Of a DNA stretch of 64,000 nt, positions 53,316-62,094 are shown in pieces. Each line of letters begins with the position of its first letter. The first letter of the stretch is position 1. Where the stretch lies: positions 62,001-126,000 of the forward strand of contig CAYTMQ010000003.1 in the NCBI GenBank assembly GCA_964438995.1. The letters are read 5' to 3'. A program made the position numbers and the translations under genes. Source of the DNA: JABMMZ01 sp964438995 (GTDB taxonomy: Bacteria > Bacteroidota > Bacteroidia > NS11-12g > UBA955). The notes under the pieces were generated by a model. That model saw only the letters and a list, made by a program, of their open reading frames with translations. It did no database searches and was not told where the DNA came from.

Positions 53316-54191
53316 ATGAATGAAGAGAATCAGGACTTACCTTTGATTAACGTCAGAAAAGTGTTTCAAGATAAGAATCCTAAGCTAGCGCGCTGGATTC
53401 CAGGGTTTCTTTTTGGTTTCTTCGAAAGATTGATCAAACAAGACGAGTTGAATAGGATGCTTGTAAAGGCCAAAGGGCTGAAGGGTGTCGATTTTGCTAG
53501 ATCTTGTTTTGAAGAAATCGGTGTAAACATAGAATCCAGAAACACCCACTTTATCCCTAAAACTGGGCGATTAATTTTAGCGGCCAACCACCCTCTAGGA
53601 GGCTTGGATGGCATGGGCTATATCAGCGAAGTGCACAAGGTTAGAACCGACGTAAAATTTCTTGTTAACGACATTTTAATGAATGTTAAACCCTTACAGG
53701 AAGTATTTCTTGGCGTTAACAAGCACGGCGCAAATGCAAAAAAATCCTTAATTCAAGTTGAGAGACAATTTGCTTCTGACTCTGCTACTTTAATTTTCCC
53801 TGCTGGTATGGTTTCTAGAAATCAAAATGGTAGAATTTTCGACCTAAAATGGAACAAAAGCTACATTACCAAATCTGTTAAATACCAAACTGACATAGTG
53901 CCTACATTTGTTGAAGCATTGAACAGTCCGCGATTCTATAGAATAGCCAAATGGCGAAAAAGACTTGGCATCAAAGTAAACATTGAAATGCTTTTATTGC
54001 CATCAGAAATGTTTCATCAAAAAGGCAAAACCATCATATTTCACTTTGGTAAACCTATACCCGCATATTTGATTAAAAACATAGGCGAGCACCACAAAAT
54101 AGCCAATGCTATGAGGCATTTTGTATATTTATTAAAGGATAATCCAAATGCTGATTTTGAGGAATTTTACCACTCATTTAAGCAAAAATAA
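53316..54191 (+). CDS. PlsC-superfamily O-acyltransferase, probable aminolipid (GlsA/OlsA-like) enzyme
   Basis: 291 aa from the ATG at 53316. The acyltransferase box is AANHPLGGLDGMGY (NHP..GLDG; HX4D-like) with LIFPAGMVSR as the second box, a diverged form seen in OlsA/hemolysin-type proteins rather than housekeeping PlsC. The GNAT gene 36 bases downstream is OlsB-like. This pairing matches the N-acyl/O-acyl enzyme pair that makes glycine lipids in Bacteroides (GlsB, GlsA). The amino acid headgroup cannot be read. The frame upstream to 53196 is open but precedes the promoter. Confidence 0.72.
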   Translation: MNEENQDLPLINVRKVFQDKNPKLARWIPGFLFGFFERLIKQDELNRMLVKAKGLKGVDFARSCFEEIGVNIESRNTHFIPKTGRLILAANHPLGGLDGMGYISEVHKVRTDVKFLVNDILMNVKPLQEVFLGVNKHGANAKKSLIQVERQFASDSATLIFPAGMVSRNQNGRIFDLKWNKSYITKSVKYQTDIVPTFVEALNSPRFYRIAKWRKRLGIKVNIEMLLLPSEMFHQKGKTIIFHFGKPIPAYLIKNIGEHHKIANAMRHFVYLLKDNPNADFEEFYHSFKQK

Positions 54192-54227
54192 TTTTTTCCA
54201 TATATTTACGACATAAAATCAAACGCC

Positions 54228-55178
54228 ATGATGGAGATTATAGACCCTATAGACAGAGCATTAATTGAGAAAGAATTGACCGACGAGGTGTTTGTTAGAC
54301 CAACTAATAATGGTGGCAATAAATTATATATCATTGATTGCCATAACGCACCAAACACCCTAAAAGAAATAGGTAGATTAAGAGAATTATCGTTTCGTAC
54401 AGCTGGAGGTGGTACTGGAAAAGATTGCGATTTAGATGAATTTGACTTCGGTCCTAGTGCCTACAAACAACTGATCGTTTGGCAACCAGATGACAAAGAA
54501 ATCATTGGAGGCTATCGTTTTATATTAACCAAAGACGCGCGTCAGCCTGATGGCAACTACCATTTAGCTACCACTGAAATCTATGAATTTAGTGAGCGCA
54601 TGAAGAATTTCTACTTCCTAAAAACGATAGAATTGGGGCGTTCTTTTGTGCAACCCAAATACCAACCAAGTGCCGAAAACAGAAAGGGACTGTTCAGTTT
54701 AGACAACCTTTGGGATGGATTGGGTGCTTTGATCATCAATTATCCAGAGATGGAATATTTCTTTGGCAAAGTTACCATGTACACCCATTTCAACCGAGAT
54801 GCACGAGATTTGATATTGACCTTCATGCACCATTATTTTCCAGATCCAGAAAACTTAATCAAGGTTGAAGACCCTATGCCAATATACAGCGATACTTCTG
54901 AGTTTAAGCACTCATTAGAGGGATTAGACTACAAAGCTGGGCATGTGGTATTAAACACAAGAGTAAGAGATTTAGGAGAGAACATCCCACCATTATTCAA
55001 TTCGTACATGAATACCAGTCCGACCATGAAGACCTTCCCTACTTGTATCAACAGCCATTTTGGAGATGTTGAGGAGACAGGCATCATGGTAACAATAAAA
55101 GACATTTACGAGTCGAAAAAGGACCGACATGTGAGTTCATATATGAAGTATCTGGAGTCTAAATCCCAAGCCAAATAA
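54228..55178 (+). CDS. GNAT-fold N-acyltransferase, probable aminolipid (GlsB/OlsB-like) enzyme
   Basis: 316 aa. The fold is the GNAT type of OlsB: LRELSFRTAGGGTGKDCDLDEFDFGP, then QLIVWQPDDKEIIGGYRFIL and the marker KTIELGRSFVQPKYQ. OlsB-like enzymes attach a 3-hydroxy acyl chain from acyl-ACP to an amino acid, the first step of ornithine- or glycine-lipid synthesis. The downstream O-acyl step would be by the gene just upstream. Two ATGs in tandem at the start. tRNA-Asn follows. Confidence 0.78.
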   Translation: MMEIIDPIDRALIEKELTDEVFVRPTNNGGNKLYIIDCHNAPNTLKEIGRLRELSFRTAGGGTGKDCDLDEFDFGPSAYKQLIVWQPDDKEIIGGYRFILTKDARQPDGNYHLATTEIYEFSERMKNFYFLKTIELGRSFVQPKYQPSAENRKGLFSLDNLWDGLGALIINYPEMEYFFGKVTMYTHFNRDARDLILTFMHHYFPDPENLIKVEDPMPIYSDTSEFKHSLEGLDYKAGHVVLNTRVRDLGENIPPLFNSYMNTSPTMKTFPTCINSHFGDVEETGIMVTIKDIYESKKDRHVSSYMKYLESKSQAK

Positions 55179-55215
55179 GGGCTTAAGAGTTTTTTCCCGA
55201 TATTTTTAAAAAAAT

Positions 55216-55247
55216 TTTGCATAGAAAAATTTTAAATTCTATATTTG
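55216..55247 (+). promoter_or_regulatory. Promoter of tRNA-Asn
   Basis: -33 TTTG (55216-55219), 20-base spacer, -7 TATATTTG (55240-55247). Full consensus, 22 bases before the tRNA. Confidence 0.75.
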
Positions 55248-55269
55248 CACTCCTTTTTAGGAAAAAGAC

Positions 55270-55343
55270 TCCTCAATAGCTCAGCTGGTTAGAGCGAGTG
55301 ACTGTTAATCACTAGGTCCCTGGTTCGAGCCCAGGTTGGGGAG
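55270..55343 (+). tRNA. tRNA-Asn (GTT)
   Basis: 74 bases. Acceptor TCCTCAA (55270-55276) pairs with TTGGGGA (55336-55342), with one T-G pair; discriminator G55343. The anticodon loop contains CTGTTAA, anticodon GTT. The T arm has GGTTCGAGCC. Confidence 0.95.
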
Positions 55344-55350
55344 CAAAACA

Positions 55351-55375
55351 AAAGCCATCTTCGGATGGCTTTTTT
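55351..55375 (+). terminator. Intrinsic terminator of tRNA-Asn
   Basis: AAAGCCATC (55351-55359), TTCG tetraloop, GATGGCTTT (55364-55372), then T. A 9-bp stem closed by the stable C(UUCG)G loop. Confidence 0.93.
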
Positions 55376-55534
55376 CATTTGTGAGCCAAACTGGGCGAGA
55401 AGTTTATCCCGAATTAGAGATTGTGCGAAGAATGAGCTACAAACTCCCCTGTCTCGAAAGCTATCGGGAAGGTAGCATCAAAAACCGCACTTTGCATGGT
55501 TTTTTTCGCTCACATTCTCACACACTCTCTCTTC
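55376..55534. other. Intergenic region between tRNA-Asn and the vWA lipoprotein gene
   Basis: Holds an imperfect palindrome TCTCGAAAGCTATCGGGA (55452-55469), of a kind I recall as widespread in Bacteroidota genomes, and a hairpin AAAAACC/GGTTTTT (55480-55504) that could terminate the minus-strand gene or plus-strand readthrough. No gene seen. Confidence 0.45.
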
Positions 55535-56605
55535 TCACATTCCCTTACTCAACACAAACTTCTCTGTGTCGTAATTTTTGTGTTTATCAAATGCCCTTAC
55601 TACATATACCCCATCACTTAAATCGCTCAAATCAATGGTTTCTGATGCCTCTTTGGTTTGTAGTCTTTTTACAACTGCACCTTTTTGATCGAAAAATTCG
55701 AGACTCAATCCACGTTTGTTTTTAAGTTGTAGTGTCAACGAACCAGTGCATGGATTTGGAAAAATGATGTCTAAGAAATTGCGTTTCTCCATGGATGCTA
55801 TGGTTGAGCTAGTATCGGCAGTAGGACTTAAAACAATTGGGTAGAAATTCATGTGTACCTCATCTTTCTTTGCGATTTCTACAATTTCAGAAAGAGAGTG
55901 GTCGCTTAATGAATCCTCTAACGACGGCGCATCGCCAATTAAAAGCACCATTCTTTTATTGTTTGACGACCAAAATCCTTCTTGAAATGCTCTATAAATG
56001 CCGTCATTTACAGATTCTGGAAAGTCTCCTCCGCCTGTAACAGTAAGAGCATCAACGAAAGTTTGAACATCATCAAAATTGGATTCAAAGTTCTTAAAGT
56101 CGTACCAATTCGGTCCATCAACATTCTTATCACCATAAGTGCCGACAGCCAACCTGATGCCTTCATATTCTCTAATGGTCTCCAAAATGCGATTCAAACC
56201 CGTTTTAACGTTGACTAAATCTTCTGTCATGCTTCCAGTCTTATCAATCAATATCATCAAATCTGTGTTGTTCTGAGCATGTTTTTTGATGGATTTAACA
56301 ATTTCATCAGAGAGCAATTTTGAATTGACCAATACTTTGAGTTCACCGTTAGAGCGATTTGCCAATTTGTTAAACTCCTTTAAACAGTCGACATTTACTC
56401 TTGAGCTATCAATCAATTTTGAGACTTTGACGCGTATTTTCATCAAAGAATCCATATTCAAAACCACAGAATCTTTAATTTCTATGATACCCGAATCGTT
56501 CACATTGTTTTGAACAAAATTGTTGACTACCTGGGTTGGTTCTGCGGTATTACAAGATGCGAATACCAATAGAAGTCCTAAAATAAAACTTACATTTTTC
56601 ATCAT
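55535..56605 (-). CDS. vWA-domain lipoprotein with T9SS type A sorting domain
   Basis: 356 aa. Lipoprotein signal with lipobox VFASC. A vWA domain (about 113-265) starts DLMILIDKTGSMTEDL (MIDAS DKTGS) and includes GTYGDKN and GGGDFPESVNDGIYRAF. The tail (about 275-356: IIFPNPCTGSLTLQLKNKRGLSLEFFDQKGAVV...SDGVYVVRAFD) is a type A sorting domain. Having both a lipid anchor at the N-terminus and a T9SS tail is unusual, since T9SS cargo is normally processed at the tail and released or attached through LPS. Confidence 0.82.
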   Translation of the reverse strand: MMKNVSFILGLLLVFASCNTAEPTQVVNNFVQNNVNDSGIIEIKDSVVLNMDSLMKIRVKVSKLIDSSRVNVDCLKEFNKLANRSNGELKVLVNSKLLSDEIVKSIKKHAQNNTDLMILIDKTGSMTEDLVNVKTGLNRILETIREYEGIRLAVGTYGDKNVDGPNWYDFKNFESNFDDVQTFVDALTVTGGGDFPESVNDGIYRAFQEGFWSSNNKRMVLLIGDAPSLEDSLSDHSLSEIVEIAKKDEVHMNFYPIVLSPTADTSSTIASMEKRNFLDIIFPNPCTGSLTLQLKNKRGLSLEFFDQKGAVVKRLQTKEASETIDLSDLSDGVYVVRAFDKHKNYDTEKFVLSKGM

Positions 56606-56725
56606 TCCTTTATTGCGTTTGTTGTTTTAATCAAACTAAAATTTGATTGTTTTATTGTAACGAAAATTGATTAAATAATGTTACAACTTCCAACAATAAA
56701 ATCATAAAAACTGAGTTAAGGCAAT

Positions 56726-57070
56726 ATGAAAGTTATATTGTATGGTTCTTTGATATTAGGCTGTATACCATATATCTTTTGTGCATCTTTATTGACTTTT
56801 TACTTTAATGCTGCTAGTACTTTAGGGTATTTTCCTTCTTATAACCACCCAGACCCGAAAATCTTAAGTTACTATCAATATCATTCAACTGTTATAAATT
56901 TAACTTTTGATACGTTGATTATTGCTTTTTTACCATGGATCGTATTATCGATTTACATGTTTAAAAAAAACATAAAACAATCATCAAATATTGTAGTATT
57001 CGGTGCAATTGGGTATTTTTTATCTTTGGTACTTTTTTTCTCCGAAGTATTAGAATGGTATGTTGATTAA
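56726..57070 (+). CDS. Small membrane protein, unknown
   Basis: 114 aa with three predicted helices (about 5-28, 58-80, 88-108). No recognised domain. Very AT-rich and Phe/Tyr/Leu-rich. It precedes the TPR gene by 21 bases, so the two are probably cotranscribed. No convincing -7 box seen upstream. Confidence 0.6.
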   Translation: MKVILYGSLILGCIPYIFCASLLTFYFNAASTLGYFPSYNHPDPKILSYYQYHSTVINLTFDTLIIAFLPWIVLSIYMFKKNIKQSSNIVVFGAIGYFLSLVLFFSEVLEWYVD

Positions 57071-57091
57071 TTAAAAACCTTTATTTGAAAT

Positions 57092-58009
57092 ATGAAAAAA
57101 CTGATTCTTTTATTGTTAATCTTTAGCAGTTACAATACATACGCTTGCTTAAATCTACCGATTACAAATCCAATGACAAATTACTATGAAAACACAGGAT
57201 TAAATTCAGTACATATCCCGTATGGTCATACGTTTAAAAGTGACTCTTTTTTATTAGTTCAACTTAAAAAAATTAATCAAGATTATGTCAAAAATAAAAA
57301 TATTGATGCACTAATAACTAAAGGAGTACTGCTTATTCTCTTAAAAAGATATGATGAAGCTATTAAGTTGTACATCAAATTATACAAGCAAATTGATTAC
57401 GACAATTACTCAATCGCTTCAAATCTTGGCACAGCATATGAATTAATTGGAGACAATAAAAATGCTTACAAATGGATGACAAGGGCAATTGTAGCAGACC
57501 CAAGCTCTCACTTTAATTCAGAATGGATTCACATCAATATTCTAAATTTAAAACTCAATAAAAACCCAATAATAACATCTAATGCACTCATAGAAGTAGA
57601 TTTCGGGCTCTTAGACAAACCCATAACTTCAATTTCAAAAGACTCCTTAGATGAATTGAAAAGAGCTATTTTTTTTCAGCTGGAAGAAAGAATGTCTTTC
57701 ATTAAACCTAAAGATCCCATAATTGCTCATTTGCTATTTGATTTAGCTAATATCAATTTTTTACTAAATGATAGCAGTTCTGCACTTCAAATATATAATT
57801 TATCAAAACAATATGGTTTCTCAAATAATCTAATAGAAAAAAGAATTAAAGCAATATCAGAGCCACAAAAAATAACCAATGAATCAAAAATAACTAATAA
57901 ACCTAAACCTACTTCAAATAATACGCCTTGGTACTACTCAGTTTATATTGGAGTTGGCATAGTGCTTCTTCTACTCATCATTATAATAATCAGAAGAGGT
58001 AATAGTTAA
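57092..58009 (+). CDS. Secreted TPR protein with C-terminal membrane helix
   Basis: 305 aa. Signal peptide (about 1-18, ending NTYAC; the Cys could be a lipidation site but the lipobox is poor). TPR-like units at about 70-150 (GVLLILLKRYDEAIKLYIKLYKQI; NLGTAYELIGDNKNAYKWMTRAIVADPSSHF) and 210-240. A Lys/Thr/Pro linker (about 258-280) is followed by a single C-terminal helix (about 282-301) with basic end IIRRGNS. Function unknown. Confidence 0.65.
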   Translation: MKKLILLLLIFSSYNTYACLNLPITNPMTNYYENTGLNSVHIPYGHTFKSDSFLLVQLKKINQDYVKNKNIDALITKGVLLILLKRYDEAIKLYIKLYKQIDYDNYSIASNLGTAYELIGDNKNAYKWMTRAIVADPSSHFNSEWIHINILNLKLNKNPIITSNALIEVDFGLLDKPITSISKDSLDELKRAIFFQLEERMSFIKPKDPIIAHLLFDLANINFLLNDSSSALQIYNLSKQYGFSNNLIEKRIKAISEPQKITNESKITNKPKPTSNNTPWYYSVYIGVGIVLLLLIIIIIRRGNS

Positions 58010-58149
58010 GAAATAATTCTTTTTAAACATTAAATCCAATCTATACATCGCTAAAAACTTTCATAACAACTTTCTCATTCAACTTTTCGAACTTAAGAAT
58101 TTAATATTGATGTATGTGATAAGTATAGAGGTTATAATTCTGCTTTTCA

Positions 58150-58180
58150 GTAAACAACAAAGCCCAGCTTTCGCCAGGCC
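58150..58180 (-). terminator. Intrinsic terminator of katG
   Basis: Minus strand: GCCTGGC, GAAA loop, GCTGGGC (two G-T wobbles), then TTTGTTGTTT. It is 26 bases past the katG stop. Confidence 0.75.
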
Positions 58181-58206
58181 TTGTATTATTTGAAAAATAC
58201 TAAAAC

Positions 58207-60501
58207 TTATTTCTTGATATCGAATCTATCAGCGTTCATGACTTTTACCCATGCACTGATAAAATCTGTTACAAACTTTTGCTTGGCATCTGCACTCGCA
58301 TATACTTCAGCTACGGCACGTAACTCTGAATTTGAACCGAAAATTAAATCTACTCTTGTAGCTGTCCACTTTAAATTTCCTGTTGTTCTGTCTTTACCCT
58401 CAAAAGCTTCTTTTCTGTCGTTGATTGGTGTCCAAACAGTGTTCATGTCCAATAAGTTTACAAAGAAATCATTGGTTAAAACACCAGGACGGTTGGTAAA
58501 CACGCCTTGCTGACTTCTGTTGTAGTTTGCACCTAAAACACGCATACCTCCTACTAACACCGTCATCTCTGGAGCAGTTAAATTCAACAATTGTGCTTTG
58601 TCAACCAATAACTCTTCTGCCGATACCGTATATTGTGTCTTCATGTAATTTCTGAATCCATCAGCTTGAGGTTCTAACACCATCATATTCTTAACATCTG
58701 TTTGCTCTTGTGTAGCATCCATTCTTCCAGGTGTAAAAGGAACAGTTGTTGGATATCCAGCATCTTTAGCTGCTTTCTCAATAGCTGCACAACCGCCTAA
58801 AACTATCATATCAGCCATCGAAATCTTTTTAACTTTATTGGTTGAATTGAAATTCTTTTGAATCTTTTCTAAAGCTGCTATCACACTGTCAACTTGATTT
58901 GGATTATTTACTGCCCACGACTTTTGTGGTTGCAACAGCAATCTCGCACCATTAGCTCCGCCTCTTCTGTCTGAACCTCTAAATGTTGATGCCGATGACC
59001 AAGCAGTGTAAACAAGCTGACTTACACTAAGTCCAGAACTTAAAATTTTGGTTTTTAATACCTCAATGTCTTTTGCATCCACCAAAGCATGATTGACTGC
59101 TGGTATAGGATCTTGCCAAATCAACTGCTCTTTCGGTGCTTCTGGTCCGAGATACAAAGAACTTGGACCGAAATCTCTATGTGTCAATTTGAACCAAGCT
59201 CTAGCAAATGCTTCGTCAAATGCTTTTGGATTCTCCATAAATTTCTTTGAAATTTTTCCATATGCTGAATCAAATCTCAAAGACAAATCGGTAGTCAACA
59301 TGGTTGGCTTATGATACGTATTACTGTCAAAAGCATCTGGAATAATTTTATCGTCTGTTTTCGCTACCCATTGGTTTGCACCAGCCGGACTCTTAGTTAA
59401 TTCCCACTCGTATCTAAACAATATTCTAAAGAAATTATGGCTCCATTCAACAGGTGTGTTGGTCCATGTAACTTCCAAACCAGATGTTATCGCATCTTTT
59501 CCTTTACCACTTTTGTATGAACTTTTCCATCCCAAACCTTGTTCTTCAATGCTTGCAGCTTCTGGCTCGTGACCAACATGCGTTGCTGGACCAGCACCGT
59601 GGGTTTTACCAAGCGTATGACCACCTGCTATCAATGCAACAGTCTCTTCGTCATCCATACCCATTCTTCCAAAAGTTTCTCTAATATCTTTTGCCGCTGC
59701 TATTGGGTCTGGGTTACCACCCGGACCTTCAGGATTAACGTAAATCAATCCCATTTGCACTGCAGCCAAGGGATTCTCTAATTTGCGTCCATCTGAATAA
59801 CGTTTGTCATCCAACCATTTCTTCTCTGAACCCCAGTATACATCCATCTCTGGCTCCCAAACATCTACTCTACCACCAGCAAATCCAAAGGTTTTAAAAC
59901 CCATAGATTCTAAAGCAACATTACCTGCTAATACCATTAAATCAGCCCAAGAAATTTTATTGCCATACTTTTGTTTGATTGGCCATAACAAACGTCTAGC
60001 TTTATCCAAATTTGCGTTATCAGGCCAGCTATTAAGAGGTGCAAAACGCTGTTGACCAGCAGTTGCGCCGCCTCTACCATCTGCTGTTCTGTATGTACCA
60101 GCACTGTGCCAAGCCATACGAATAAAAAGCGGACCATAGTTGCCAAAATCTGATGGCCACCAATCTTGCGATGTTGTTAAAACTTTTTTAATGTCATTTT
60201 TTAAAGCGAAATAATCCAAACTGTTAAATGCATTGACATAATTGAAGTTTGGTCCCATAGGATTGGACAAACTAGAATTTTGTCTCAATACAGATAAGTT
60301 CAATTGATTGGGCCACCAATCTTTGTTAGTAGTACCTACATTTGTAGTTGGCTTCTCTTCGATAGGAGCAGCTGCAGAAGGTGATGATCCTAAGTTCAAT
60401 GTACCATTGTGAAATGGACACTTAGATAGATCTTCACTTACAGCTTGACCATTAACGCTGATAGCGGTTAACAATCCAAAGGAAAGTAATAAATTTTTCA
60501 T
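58207..60501 (-). CDS. katG: Catalase-peroxidase KatG with signal peptide
   Basis: 764 aa, two peroxidase-like domains. Distal residues Arg128, Trp131 and His132 are in IRMAWHSAGTYR; proximal His295 is in GGHTLGKTHG. The Met-Tyr-Trp adduct partners are Trp131, Tyr254 (GLIYVNPEG) and Met280 (GRMGMDD), so both catalase and peroxidase activity should be kept. The N-terminus MKNLLLSFGLLTAISVNGQAV looks like a signal peptide, placing the enzyme outside the cytoplasm; most KatG are cytoplasmic. Own promoter and terminator. Confidence 0.93.
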   Translation of the reverse strand: MKNLLLSFGLLTAISVNGQAVSEDLSKCPFHNGTLNLGSSPSAAAPIEEKPTTNVGTTNKDWWPNQLNLSVLRQNSSLSNPMGPNFNYVNAFNSLDYFALKNDIKKVLTTSQDWWPSDFGNYGPLFIRMAWHSAGTYRTADGRGGATAGQQRFAPLNSWPDNANLDKARRLLWPIKQKYGNKISWADLMVLAGNVALESMGFKTFGFAGGRVDVWEPEMDVYWGSEKKWLDDKRYSDGRKLENPLAAVQMGLIYVNPEGPGGNPDPIAAAKDIRETFGRMGMDDEETVALIAGGHTLGKTHGAGPATHVGHEPEAASIEEQGLGWKSSYKSGKGKDAITSGLEVTWTNTPVEWSHNFFRILFRYEWELTKSPAGANQWVAKTDDKIIPDAFDSNTYHKPTMLTTDLSLRFDSAYGKISKKFMENPKAFDEAFARAWFKLTHRDFGPSSLYLGPEAPKEQLIWQDPIPAVNHALVDAKDIEVLKTKILSSGLSVSQLVYTAWSSASTFRGSDRRGGANGARLLLQPQKSWAVNNPNQVDSVIAALEKIQKNFNSTNKVKKISMADMIVLGGCAAIEKAAKDAGYPTTVPFTPGRMDATQEQTDVKNMMVLEPQADGFRNYMKTQYTVSAEELLVDKAQLLNLTAPEMTVLVGGMRVLGANYNRSQQGVFTNRPGVLTNDFFVNLLDMNTVWTPINDRKEAFEGKDRTTGNLKWTATRVDLIFGSNSELRAVAEVYASADAKQKFVTDFISAWVKVMNADRFDIKK

Positions 60502-60529
60502 AAAGTTCTGATGTTTAATTTGATTGAAG

Positions 60530-60537
60530 CAAAACTA
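60530..60537 (-). promoter_or_regulatory. -7 box (TAGTTTTG) of katG
   Basis: Perfect TAnnTTTG on the minus strand, 28 bases before the ATG at 60501. No clear -33 element or OxyR-type repeat recognised. Confidence 0.55.
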
Positions 60538-60669
60538 GGGGTTTAACACCTTAAGTAAACATCAATATTATCTTATTCATATTGACAAAATTTATAAAAC
60601 ATTAAAACAATATAGATATACTAACTATCACCCAATTTGCAAGTTCTATGAGATGAATCAAATAGAGTC

Positions 60670-62094
60670 TTGGAAATTAAACTTTTTAGCTATATTTCGG
60701 TCTCATTAGCGTTGAACAAATCATTTGAATATAGTCAAAACAAAGTACTTGCCGAGCTTATATACAAAGCTCAAGGAACAGCTTTTGGCATACAATACGA
60801 CTTTGCGTCAATAAAACATGCAGCTGATTACAAAGCCAAAGTTCCAATTGGAAACTATGCTTCTCATGCAGAATTTTGGGGTGATTTCAAAAGCACATAC
60901 AAATCTACTTGGCCTGGCAAAATTGTGTTGCTAGCAAAAACATCTGGCACAAATGGTGGAATCAAGCACATTCCCATCATGAAACAGTTTATGCAAAGCA
61001 ATAAAAAGGGGTTCATCTCATATATGAAATTGCTTTATAAATGCGGGTTAATCACTTTGGGAGATATCTTCTTTAGAAAAGCCTTTTTTATTGGTTCACA
61101 ATTAGAAAACAATTACCATCATGGGTATATGTCTGAGAACATGTCTGCATACGCCCTTAGTACATCTCCAAAATGGATTAAGAAACGCATTGTACCTAAT
61201 ATAGACGAATTAAAAGAATACAAATACCAAGATGTATTGGACCATATTTGCACCCAATCATCCAACTGGAAGATTTACGGTATTTCAGGATTTCCAAGCT
61301 GGGTGTCTCAAGTGATTAACAGATTAAAGAAACACCACAACATTAACACCATTCATGAACTATGGCCTGATGTTAAGTTCTACATGTATTCTGGTTTATC
61401 CATTCAACCTTATGAAATAGAATTAAAAAAAGCATTAGGCAATATACCTATACTAGAAACATTTGTCTCAACAGAAGGCTTTTTTGGCTATCAATTACCC
61501 AATGAAAATGGCATGAGATTGAATCTGAACTCAGGTATATACTACGAATTCTATGATATCGAAAACAAACTTTTTGATGATATTCCTATCATAAACAAAC
61601 GTTATGAATTAATTGTAAGCACCAATAATGGTTTGTGGAGATATGCTACTGGAGATTGTATCAAATTCATTTCAGAGTCCAATTTTTTATTTGACGGTCG
61701 CGTCTCTGACACCATCAATGTAATGGGCGAGTTGATAGTAGCAGAGCAAATTCAAAGCATAATCAACGAACTCCAATCTCATTTAAATAGTCCCATTAAA
61801 TTCATCACCATACTACCAGTCAAAAACAACAACAGCAAACAATACTGGTTTGTTGCAATTGATACTAAAACAGATCTCGAACACAATCTTTTAGATGGCA
61901 TTATAAGTAAATACAATATCACATACAACTCCTATAGAAAGAACAATAAGGGTATGGACATGGCTGAATTGATACAATGTGATGAACAGCTTTTCTTTGA
62001 CTATCTTGCGTCTAAAAATAAATTGAATGCTCAATCGAAAATCCCATTGGTATTACCTATAAACGATGCATTTTTTATTCAACACATTGCATGA
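60670..62094 (+). CDS. GH3-family acyl-adenylate-forming protein
   Basis: 474 aa. The GH3 fold is supported by the ATP loop KTSGTNGGIKHIP (form of the SSGTT-x-x-x-K-x-IP motif), YMYSGLSIQPYEIELKKALG, ETFVSTEGFFG and WRYATGDCI. GH3 enzymes join amino acids or other amines to carboxylic acids. The start is unclear: TTG at 60670 gives the listed protein, while an ATG at 60653 is out of frame and stops after 18 codons. Its stop overlaps the ATG of the acyltransferase (ATGA), so both are coupled. Confidence 0.75.
   Translation: MEIKLFSYISVSLALNKSFEYSQNKVLAELIYKAQGTAFGIQYDFASIKHAADYKAKVPIGNYASHAEFWGDFKSTYKSTWPGKIVLLAKTSGTNGGIKHIPIMKQFMQSNKKGFISYMKLLYKCGLITLGDIFFRKAFFIGSQLENNYHHGYMSENMSAYALSTSPKWIKKRIVPNIDELKEYKYQDVLDHICTQSSNWKIYGISGFPSWVSQVINRLKKHHNINTIHELWPDVKFYMYSGLSIQPYEIELKKALGNIPILETFVSTEGFFGYQLPNENGMRLNLNSGIYYEFYDIENKLFDDIPIINKRYELIVSTNNGLWRYATGDCIKFISESNFLFDGRVSDTINVMGELIVAEQIQSIINELQSHLNSPIKFITILPVKNNNSKQYWFVAIDTKTDLEHNLLDGIISKYNITYNSYRKNNKGMDMAELIQCDEQLFFDYLASKNKLNAQSKIPLVLPINDAFFIQHIA

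Noticed and set aside
55336..55725. 129-codon plus-strand frame overlapping tRNA-Asn
   Set aside because: It begins inside the tRNA 3' end, crosses its terminator and runs antisense to the tail of the vWA lipoprotein; composition is not protein-like.
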